Of a DNA stretch of 64,000 nucleotides, positions 52,853 through 64,000 are shown in pieces (position 1 is the first letter of the stretch; each line of letters opens with the position of its first letter). The notes under the pieces were generated by a model. The model did not search any database, was not told where the DNA came from, and saw nothing but the letters and a program-made list of their open reading frames with translations. The translations under genes and the position numbers were made by a program. Origin of the DNA: Rhabdophis nuchalis (Eukaryota > Chordata > Lepidosauria > Squamata > Natricidae); NCBI GenBank assembly GCA_039707465.1, contig CM077648.1:72125619-72189618 (forward strand). The letters are read 5' to 3'.

Positions 52853-54657
52853 GGTGGGACTGTCCGAGACTAGTCTTGAGGTTCCTTCTTGGGAGGAGTT
52901 TGACTTTGTTACCACCGAGGATATGGACAGGTTGTCAAGGAAACTTAGGGCGACCACATGTTTATTGGACCCGTGTCCCTCCTGGCTTGTACTGGCATCC
53001 TGGGAGACGACACAAGGCTGGCTCCAGGGCATTGTCAACGCATCTTTGAGTGAGGGGTCCTTACCTGCCGTCTTGAAAGAGGCGGTAGTGAGGCCCCTCC
53101 TCAAGAAGCCGTCCCTGGACCCAGCTTTATTAGAGAACTATCGTCCGGTCTCCAACCTTCACTTTCTGGTGAAGGTTGTTGAGAGTGTGGTAGCCCAACA
53201 GTTCCCGTGACACCTGGAGGAAGTTGATTATCTAGACCCGCGCCAGTCCGGCTTCCGACCCGGTCACAGCACCGAGACGGCATTGGTCGCGTTGGTTGAT
53301 GATCTCTGGAGGGCGAGGGATAGAGGATATTCCTCTATCCTAGTCCTATTAGACCTCTCGGCGGCTTTTGATACCATCGACCATGGTATCCTATTGCACC
53401 GATTGGGGGGGTTGGGGCTGGGAGGCACCGTTCTGCGGTGGTTCTCATCCTACCTCTCTGGTCGGTCGCAATATGTGTTGACGGGAGGGCAGAGGTCGAC
53501 CTCGAGGCCTCTCTTATGTGGGGTTCCTCAGGGGTCGGTCCTCTCGCCCCTCCTATTTAACACATATATGAAGCCGCTGGGTGAGATCATCCGTGGTTTT
53601 GGGGTGGAGTACCACCTGTACGCTGATGACACTCAGCTGTACATATCCACCCCAAACCACCCCAACGATGCCGCCGAAGGGCTGTCCCGGTGTTTGGAAG
53701 CCGTACGGATCTGGATGGGTGGTAACAAACTCAAGCTCAACCCTGCCAATACTGAGTGGCTGTGGTTTCCGGCACCCCGGTTCAGCCAGGTCACTCCAAC
53801 TCTGGCCATTGGGGGCGAAACACTGGCCCCCGTGAGAGGGCGCGCAATTTGGGTGTCCTCCTGGATTCCCGGCTGTCCTTGGAGGATCATGTGGCGGCCG
53901 TGGCCAGGGGGGCGTTTCATCAGGTACGCCTGATGCGCCAATTGCGCCCCTTACTGGACCGGGCTGCCCTTCGCACAGTCACTCAAGCTCTCGTGACGTC
54001 CCGACTCGACTACTGTAATGCTCTCTACATGAGGCTTCCCTTGAGGTGCACCCGAAAGCTACAGCTAGTCCAAAACGCAGCCGCGCGGGTGATTATGGGG
54101 GCCACTAGATGCTCCCACATAACACCGATCCTGTGCGAGCTGCATTGGCTTCCTGTGGCCTTTCGGGTGCGCTTCAAGGTTTTGACGACCATCTTTAAAG
54201 CGCTCCATGGCTCGGGACCTAGTTACATGCGAGACCGCCTCCTGCCCCATACATCCCTTAGACCGATACGCTCCCACAGAGAGGGCCTTCTCAGGGTGCC
54301 GTCGGCCGGACAATGCCGACTGGCGACACCCAGGGGAAGAGCCTTCTCTGTGGCGGGCCCAGCCCTTTGGAATGACCTACCCCCTGAATTACGTACCATC
54401 ACCGACCTCCGCCTCTTCCGCCAATGTCTAAAGACATATTTGTTCCAACAAGCTGGCCTAGCCTAACCTCCCGTGGGGACTTTTAGGAAGTTTTTAAATT
54501 GGGTATTTTAAATTTGGTTTTAGTACAGGATGGGAATGTTTAATATTTATTTTAAATTATATATTTATCTTTGTATTTGTGTGTTTTTAAATTTCCTGTA
54601 TGCCGCCCTGGGTCCTCTGTGGAGAAGGGCGGGATATAAATTTAAATTTAAAAAAAA
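52853..54657 (+). mobile_element. L2 LINE inserted in PLE GIY-YIG region
   Basis: Target duplication ACATTTC at 52846-52852 and 54658-54664. 5-prime truncated. 3-prime UTR with GCCGCCCTGGGTCCTCTGTG and tail AAATTTAAAAAAAA. Confidence 0.93.
52859..54466 (+). pseudogene. L2 reverse transcriptase, broken
   Basis: Frames: to 53210 ([19 protein letters not shown], then TGA replacing Arg at 53208), 53211-53850 ([30 protein letters not shown]), then a small deletion near 53840 shifts to the frame ending at 54466 ([26 protein letters not shown]). It was otherwise a functional-looking RT. Confidence 0.9.
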
Positions 54658-55037
54658 ACATTTCAAAACTACAGGACATGACATTGACTTTCAAGGAACT
54701 AAAATGATTTCCAAGGCTGAACAGCTGAACAGGAGAATAATCAGAGAAGCCATTGAAATAAGAGAAGCAACCTAACAATATGAACAAACGTGACGACACC
54801 TCCCGCCTACCAGACATCTGGAAACCAGCACTGACCAACAGACGAGCCCCACCCTCCACCCAAGCCGTTGAAATTCAAAATAAGGAGAAACATACAAATA
54901 AGACCAATCAGCATCAATCTACCAGTCATGATACAGCTGCACAGCCAATCAAACCACTCACAACAATAGCCAGCACTCCACCCCCCCACCCCCAACATTT
55001 AAGGAAGGTTGACGCCTTCGTAATCGCAGACTGAAGC
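54658..55037 (+). pseudogene. PLE C-terminal coding end
   Basis: It resumes after the L2: TGHDIDFQGTK, NRRIIREAIEI, then MNKRDDTSRLPDIWKPAL and a low-complexity tail to the stop near 55034. An extra base near 54760 (ATAAGAGAAGC against ATAGAGAAGC in other copies) shifts the frame. Confidence 0.82.
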
Positions 55038-55071
55038 CTGAGGATGGCAAGTGAGATCTTGCCGAAATGTT
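55038..55071 (+). ncRNA. PLE hammerhead core
   Basis: CUGAGGA, U, GGCAAG/CUUGCC, UGAGAU, GAAAU, GUU. Shares the C-to-U change in GAAAU with 7483-7516, so these copies are from one subfamily. Confidence 0.73.
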
Positions 55072-55170
55072 GCAATAACAATTCCATGCTATATGCACAG
55101 GAAAACACCCGAAGACAGCAATACCAGCATACCTACACCCGTGAAAATCTACGAAAGCAAATATATTATT

Positions 55171-55187
55171 GACCAACTCATAAAAAC

Positions 55188-55221
<34 letters not shown>
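55171..55221. repeat. Hammerhead-SINE tail and (CA)n
   Basis: TTGACCAACTCATAAAAACTAACACAC tail-like sequence (compare TTGATCAGCTCATAAAAC) leading into CA then TA repeats; it joins two PLE ends of opposite orientation. Confidence 0.75.
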
Positions 55222-55229
<8 letters not shown>

Positions 55230-55376
55230 GTTTTCGTAGATTTTCACGGGTATAGGTATGTAGATTTTGGTTTATTCAGCTCTTTTCCCGTGTAAAATTA
55301 AAGGTGTTTTTGCAACGTTTCGATGGGATCACCCCCATCATCATCAGGCCTGGGCCTTTGCTTTTTTGCAATATTA
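55222..55376 (-). mobile_element. PLE terminal repeat, inverted
   Basis: Minus-strand pLTR starting GTTTTCGTAGATTTTCACGG, containing a full hammerhead, and cut just upstream of the ribozyme at a TA run. With the plus pLTR ending at 55165 it makes an inverted pair. Confidence 0.8.
55300..55359 (-). ncRNA. PLE hammerhead ribozyme, best-paired copy
   Basis: 60-nt minus-strand fold: AAAGG/CCUUU outer stem I (5 perfect pairs), loops CCCAG and AAAAACA, GC/GC, CUGAUGA, U, stem II GAUGGG/CCCAUC (perfect), loop GGUGAU, GAAAC, GUU. Same length and loop sizes as 5494-5553 and 40128-40187. Confidence 0.83.
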
Positions 55377-55440
55377 TATATATTATATATAATATATATA
55401 TATAATGTGTTGGCAGCTAAATTAGACATATGGTTTAGAA

Positions 55441-55666
55441 CAGGGCTAGTCAACCTTTTTATACCTACCACCCACTTTTGTATCTCTGTTAGTTGTAAAA
55501 TTTTCTAACTGCCCACCAGTTCCACAGTAATGGTGATTTATAAAGTAGGGAATTCAATTAAATTAAAAAAAGGAAAGTGCTTCAGTATCGGACGAAACCT
55601 CTACCGCCCACCATTAAAGCTGGAACACCCATTAGTGGGCGGTAGGGACCAGGTTGACAACCACTG
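55441..55666. mobile_element. Short hAT MITE
   Basis: 226 bp. TIRs CAGGGCTAGTCAACCT and AGGTTGACAACCACTG, with 8-bp duplication GTTTAGAA at 55433-55440 and 55667-55674. Internal CTACCGCCCACCAT and GTGGGCGGTAG pair. No coding content. Confidence 0.9.
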
Positions 55667-55674
55667 GTTTAGAA

Positions 55675-57694
55675 TGTGCAAATTGCCTGACATTCTATTT
55701 ATTTTACTGTAAATGTAAACCCAATACTGTAAATGCATCAACATGTAGTTATAAGAAAGGATAAATAAGATCTTTCATATTATGCTAAATTAGCATTTTT
55801 CTATGTATATTACATTAGAAAATGTAGTACATTTTGCTCATGTAAATTGTCTAAATGATATTTTAATATACACATATATGACCTGGGTTTATTTTGTTTT
55901 ATTGTTTTGCAGCCACAGCAAGTGGTACAGAAGAAGCCAACTAAGGTAAAAAGTGAATTATTTTGCCAGATAGTTAATTCAGTTCCTTGTAATTGTTTGT
56001 CATGCTTCTTTACTTGTAACATTACTATAAAATGAATGGACATGTACAGTTTATAAGTTCTTAAAGCAGAATGACCAAATAATTCTATGCATATTTCTTT
56101 AAAAAACATATTTTGCAAGGACTAAAAATATACCATAACATACCATTTCATCAATTTATCAGTTTAGATTCCTAATAATTTTTTTTTGCTGTATTATTTA
56201 ATTAACCATATTTTCAAACAATATGCAATAAATGCTCTGTTCTGTTTAATTGTTTTGAAATACAGAAGCAAGTTATGGTTACTTTGATTTGATTATCTTA
56301 AAGTACAATTGCAGAATTTTTACATGAATTGAGAAGAGAAGCTCAAAATCAAATTATTTCCATTTCCAGGGGCAATGAAAAATAAAAAAACTCAAAACTA
56401 CAGTCACCTTCAAAATAAATATAATTTAATTACCAGTCAGCACGTGAATCTTTTCTGGCCATTTACTAACATGGCATAATGTCATGAAAGCTTACACGTT
56501 TGTGCAAAATTTTCATTTTACTGAAAATTAGAAAAGAAAAATATTTGATATGTGTGCATTTGAAGTAAAATTAATGAGAAGGGCATAGGATAGAATATAA
56601 ATTAGAATATTAGTAATTAATTGTAAGTGAGCAACCTCCTTGATAAAGCTTAGCTTGGAAATGTGTGTTGAAATAAAGCTGCAAAAATGGGGAAAAAATA
56701 TAACATTTTGGATGAAAAATTGATAGCCTTTTCTGTGCCAGAACTGATGAAATGCTAAGAAGGATAGGGCTCTCAGTGGAATTATCTTATGAAATTTCAT
56801 TGATTAATTTTATGATATTATCTATCTTACTGATTTAAATCCTGCTAACACCTTCAATTCTCAGGAAAAAAATATGTGGGGAATTCAAAATTCAGTCTGC
56901 TAAGGAATCTATAAAGCCTCATTGCTTTACCTTGGCAGAATCTCAGTGGTGGGGACCTCATATTTCCATTCACATTCTCAATTGTGGCTAGTCTTTTTGC
57001 TGGACCAACTGAGAATAAGCCTGGATTAAATTCTAGTGCATTCAACATGCATTTCTGTAGTTTAGCACCCCAAGGGATCTCCTCTGATATTCATGGGTCA
57101 GCTACTTGCACTTTTTGGGTGGGTCAGGTTGTTTCCTGATCCCCAATAGGGCAGACCTAATAGACAGAGAAGTGGGAAGCAAGTAACAAAAAAAAATTCT
57201 GGACTCCAACAACATAGATAACTTGTAATTTATTCTCCCTAGTCTCTTGAGCATTCAGTGAATGGGTCTGAAAATAAAAATAGGCTGTTGAAATCTCCTC
57301 AATCCAAACTAAGAACTCAAAGTAACATTCAAAATAAAATGCCTAACCAGGAAGTTAAACCCCTCTGGAGTTTAACAAGCAAAACATTTTTAAAAATAAC
57401 TATTTTAATTTGTCACAAACTTGTGTTTTTTTTAAAATAATTTGCTACAAAAATAATGATGGAATTGCCTCCACTATTGCTTAGTAATGATAGGGCTTTT
57501 TAAATTGAATGATTATCTTTTCTTCAAAATAGTTCTAGTTATTAATTTATGACATTCCTTATTTTAAGAACTGAAATGTCAATTCTAATCACAATTACTA
57601 GAAATAGTAATTATGTAGAAAGTATGTAGAAATAGAAAACCTTTTGACAAAATATTAAGACCATAGGATCTAATCAAAAATATCAAGTTTTAAA
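55675..57694. other. Unique DNA with one possible microexon
   Basis: No transposon recognised and no long frame. The only gene-like signal is the exon-like block at 55913-55945. Confidence 0.5.
55913..55945 (+). other. Possible 33-nt host microexon
   Basis: A T-rich tract ending TTTTATTGTTTTGCAG precedes it and GTAAAAAGT follows, so both splice sites look good. Length is a multiple of three. Frame 1 reads Pro-Gln-Gln-Val-Val-Gln-Lys-Lys-Pro-Thr-Lys; frame 3 has a stop. I cannot identify the gene, and chance pairs of AG and GT are common. Confidence 0.25.
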
Positions 57695-58021
57695 CGATTT
57701 CACTTGTGAAAAGAGTTAAGGTTCTACATTTAGGCAAGAAAAACGAAATGCACAGGTACAGTATAGGTGGTACCTTGCTCAATAGTAGTAACTGTGAGAG
57801 GGATCTTGGAATCCTAGTGGACAACCATTGAAATATGAGCCAGCAGTGTGCAGCAGCTGCCAAAAAAGCCAACACAGTTCTAGACTGCATAAACATAGGG
57901 GTAGAATCAAGATCACGTGAAGGGTTAATACCACTTTATAATGCCTTGGTAAGGCCACATTTGGAATACTGCATTCAGTTTTGGTCGCCATGGTGTAAAA
58001 AAGATGTGGAGACTCTAGAAA

Positions 58022-60700
<2,679 letters not shown>

Positions 60701-60904
60701 AGAAAGAGTGCAGAGAAGAGCAACAAAGATGATTAGGGGCCTGGAGGCTAAAACATATGAAGAACGGTTGCAGGAACTGGGTATGTCTAGTTCAGGCATG
60801 TCCAAAGTCCGGCCCGCGGGCCATTTGCGGCCCGGGGGTCGATTTAATACGGCCCTCCAACAGCCCTCCCTGCTCTGTATAAATGTGGCCCTCCCTTCCT
60901 CCCT

Positions 60905-61629
60905 CTGTCTCTGGGGCTGTGTGGCTGGGAGGGAGGTGGACGGAGGTTACGGATGCCTCCTCCCGCAGCGGGCGAGGGAGCAGGCGGGGTGAGCACCCAA
61001 GGCTACCGTCATCTTAAGCACCACCGAGGCTGTCGCCCGGCAGGGGCGTCAGGCAGGGAAGCCGGTCGCGCCTCCATCGCTGCACGTTCTGGGGCTGCGA
61101 AGCTGGGAGGGAGGTGAACGCGCGGCCCCAGAACGTCCGCTTGGCGCGTTCACCTCCCTCCCAGCCACGCAGCCCCATAACGTGCAGCTCCCGCCGCACA
61201 AGGTCGCCCGGCAGGGGCGTCAGGCAGGGAAGACGGACGCGCGGCCTCAGAACGTAAGCCGTGGTGCCTGCCGGAGGGAGCCACGATGGAGACGCGACCG
61301 GCTTCCCTGCCTGACGCCTCTGCCAGGCGACCTTGTGCGGCGCGAACTGCACGTTCTGGGGCTGCGTGGCTGGGAGGGAGGTGAACGCGCCAAGCGGACG
61401 TTCTGGGGCCGCGCGTTCACCTCCCTCCCAGCCACGCAGCCCCAGAACGTGCAGGGATGGAGGCGCGACCGGCTTCCCTGTCTGACGCCCCTGCCGGGCG
61501 ACAGCCTCGGTGGTGCTTAAGATGACGGTAGCCTTGGGTGCTCACCCCGCCTGCTCCCTCGCCCACTGCGGGAGGAGGCGTCCGTAACCTCCGTCCACCT
61601 CCCTCCCAGCCACACAGCCCCAGAGACAG
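60905..61629. repeat. Long GC-rich inverted repeat
   Basis: Arms of about 355 bp (60905-61258 and 61265-61629) are near-perfect reverse complements: outer ends CTGTCTCTGGGGCTG and CAGCCCCAGAGACAG. Each arm holds smaller palindromes around CACGTTCTGGGGC. Small indels and mismatches separate the arms. Confidence 0.9.
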
Positions 61630-61719
61630 AAAGAAAGAGAAAGACAGAGAGAGAGAAAGAAAGAGAGAAAGAGAGAGAAATGGAGAGAGAGAAAGAGAGA
61701 GAGAGAGAAAGGGAGACAG

Positions 61720-61766
<47 letters not shown>

Positions 61767-62017
61767 AAGAAAGAGAAAGAGAGAGTAATGGAGAGAGAGG
61801 AAGAAAGAGAGAGAGTGGGAGAAAGGGAGACAGAAAGAGAAAAAGAGAGAAAGAGAGAAAGAGCGAGAGAAATGGAGAGAGAGAGAGAGAGGAAGAAAGA
61901 GAGAGAGAGACAGAAAGAAAGAGAGACAGAAAGAAAGAGAAAAAGAGAGAGAGAGAAAGAAAGAGAGAAAGAGCGAGAGAAATGGAGAGAGAGAGAGGAA
62001 GAAAGAGAGAAAGAGGT
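61621..62017. repeat. (GA)n/(GAAA)n purine tract
   Basis: About 400 bp almost pure purine. All long frames on both strands across it are Arg/Glu/Lys or Ser/Leu/Phe low-complexity translation. Confidence 0.97.
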
Positions 62018-62600
62018 AGGTAAGTTTTTTTTAAATTTATTTTCAATACATTGTGAAAACTCAACTGTCAAATGAAATGAAAAGTATGTCATTTGCAATT
62101 AACTTGGCATAAAATAATTTATTTGCATTTAATTGTAATGGTTCAAAGAATGTTCGGAAAAATGTTCGGCCCTCCACCATGTTCACTTCATCCAATCTGG
62201 CCCTCTTTGAAAAAAGTTTGGACACCACTGGTCTAGTTTAATGAAAAGAAGGACTAGGGGAGACATGATAGCAGTGTTCCAGTATCTCAGGGGTTGCCAC
62301 AAAGAAGAGGGAGTCAAACTATTCTCCAAAGCACCTGAGGGCAGAAGAAGGAGCAATGGATGGAAACTAATCAAGGAGAGAAGCAACTTAGAACGGAGGA
62401 GAAATTTCCTGATAGCTAGAACAATGAACCAGTGGAACAGCTTGCCTCCAGAAGTTGTGAATGCCTCAACACTGGAAGTCTTTAAGATGTTGGATAGCCA
62501 TTTGTCTGAAACAGTATAGGGTTTCCTGCCTAGGCAGGGGGTTAGACTAGAAGACCTCCAAGGTCCCTTCCAACTCTGCTATTGTATTGTATTGTATTGT

Positions 62601-64000
62601 ATTTCTCAGCATTTTTAAAAAAGATTAATATCAGAGCAAAGTACCAAAAGGCAAGGGACATTTTACTTCCTGCTTTCTTCTGCATTTTTCATCACATATT
62701 CTGTCTGTTAAAAGTATAATAGAAAAGAAAACACCAAGAAGACACATTTTAGAAAAGAATTTCAAAACTGCATAGGAAAGAAAAAACCTTGAAACAAATT
62801 GTCAAGATGTCAGACTCTGACAATTATGTTCTGGGGTTTTTAAAATCTTTTTTTAACTTTTCTGAATTTCAGAAACTGGGCTCCAAAACAGTCATAACTG
62901 TTTTCTATAGACAAGAACAGGATAAGCCTGAAAGGGATGTCATACCTAAGAGGGATGTGAATCCTGCCATAATTTACATTAAAGTGCTTTACTACTCCCT
63001 TTTGTTTCCTACTATCAAAATGCTTTTTAAAGGCAAATATAGTTCATATTCAAAATGGTTGAGAAGATGAGTTCATGCAGACTTCTTAATTTGAATTATC
63101 TGAGGAAGTAGTGATAAAATATAAACACAGGACTCATAGAAGTTCATGGAGAATAATGTAAATCTTTTGCTGCCTTCTGAAGAGTCACTTCCTTTTCCAT
63201 CTGTTTCCTTCTAATATCTTCACAGATGTTTTCTTCCATAATGCTTTTTGTATTAAGTCAGAAATATATATTCATCAATGAGTTGAGATCAATGAGGCTT
63301 TGAGATGTTCATAAATCCAGAATGTTTTTGTGCCCTTTTAATTAGTGGGCTAGAATAGTCTAGAGCGCAATTCCACCAACTTGAATATGTTGGACTTCAG
63401 TTCCCATCTGTGGTGTCTATAGGATTATAGGCGCTGACATCCACCTTATCTGAAAAACATCAAGCTGGAGGAAAAAAAACAAATCCAAGAATAGTTTAAA
63501 TTTGAAAGCAGATGACTGAGGAAAAATATTTAGTTAAATTAACCAGCCGCCAAAGTAGGTTCCTGTTTTTCTGCCATTATAAAATACATATGCATGTTTC
63601 TGTACAGTTTGATTTAACTTACCCTGCAAGTAGATTTGGCATCATTTTCTAGCCGCTGTTGCAAGAATATATATGTTGGCGGCATCCACGCAATTTGTCC
63701 TTTGTTACGAATGCAATGTACTGTATGAACTTACTAAGCCTATCACTATTGGGACAAGATTAGGGCAGTTTTGATCCAATTTGTACCAAGGCAGTTGCAA
63801 GTCAAATTAGCTTGTCCCAGACAGCTATGTTGTACCAAACTAAAATAAATAGTCATCTGTGAGATAGTAAAACAATTCTGCCCAGTCATTTTTCCAAGAA
63901 ATTAGAAAGAGATATAACATGGCTGAAAATACAGTGTGTTATGTTATAATATTCACTGCCAAGGCCTGGCAACATAAAACATCTCATTCAAATATTATGC
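62601..64000. other. Unique DNA, no gene seen
   Basis: AT-rich, no recognised repeat. The 93-codon frame at 62789-63070 has no visible domain. Confidence 0.55.

Larger units (their letters stand above)
50609..55170 (+). mobile_element. Penelope-like element with both ends, split by L2
   Basis: The left pLTR begins CGTTGCAATAACAATTCC at 50609, i.e. at the ribozyme cleavage region, and runs to about 50700. Coding DNA follows (50700-52852), L2 insertion (52853-54657), coding end (54658-55030), right hammerhead (55038-55071) and right pLTR to about 55165. It is the most complete PLE in the window and is inactivated by several frameshifts. Confidence 0.87.
60793..62230. mobile_element. hAT transposon with giant palindrome
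   Basis: Termini CAGGCATGTCCAAAGTCC and TTTGGACACCACTG, with 8-bp duplication GTCTAGTT at 60785-60792 and 62231-62238, in CR1 sequence. The 1.4-kb interior is a GC-rich inverted repeat (60905-61629), then a GA tract and an AT-rich end (GGCCCTCTTTGAAAAAAG). No transposase. Confidence 0.92.

Noticed and set aside
61417..62098. Ser/Leu/Phe-rich frames of 193-215 codons
   Set aside because: Antisense translation of the GA purine tract.

Overview
The window is vertebrate repeat-rich DNA, most likely from a squamate reptile. This rests on the mix of families: L2- and CR1-clade LINEs in many similar copies, tRNA-type SINEs with the tail I associate with squamate Sauria/BovB elements, Penelope-like elements (PLEs), a chromodomain Ty3/Gypsy element, hAT transposons with 8-bp target duplications, a Helitron and many GATA/TAGG/AAT microsatellites. 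I found no confident host protein-coding gene. The only host-like signal is one possible 33-nt microexon at 55913-55945, so the window is probably intergenic or a large intron.

Layout. 1-4.5 kb: two tandem Helitron ends, the second element filled with a TAGG/GATA minisatellite, CR1 fragments and a complete ORF1-only (HAL1-like) LINE with 19-bp target duplications. 5.2-8.0 kb: PLE ends in inverted pairs, plus a head-to-tail array of three units that each carry a tRNA-like Pol III promoter followed by a hammerhead ribozyme. 8.2-16.3 kb: a minus-strand chromovirus interrupted by an L2 LINE. 17-27 kb: SINE, hAT elements, an L2 copy and unique DNA. 27.1-30.7 kb: a minus-strand L1-like element split by a second ORF1-only LINE. 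32-36 kb: a CR1 LINE split by two L2 copies. 39-46 kb: a dense patchwork of hammerhead units and a PLE encoding reverse transcriptase plus GIY-YIG endonuclease, much of it palindromic. 48-55.4 kb: a TIR transposon and two PLE copies, one split by L2. 57.7-62.6 kb: a CR1 copy split first by a long L2 (735-codon open frame) and then by a hAT element.

The most interesting content is two hammerhead ribozyme families. The PLE-linked family has a 60-nt fold (5-bp outer stem I, 5/7-nt internal loop, CUGANGA, one extra U, 6-bp stem II, GAAAC, GUH), and in two divergent PLE copies the ORF stop codon is the UGA of the ribozyme core. The second family is a 47-nt type-I fold directly downstream of a tRNA-like promoter in short units. 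Both show compensatory base changes between copies. The L2 and CR1 machinery could have mobilised the SINE-like sequences, but that is inference.
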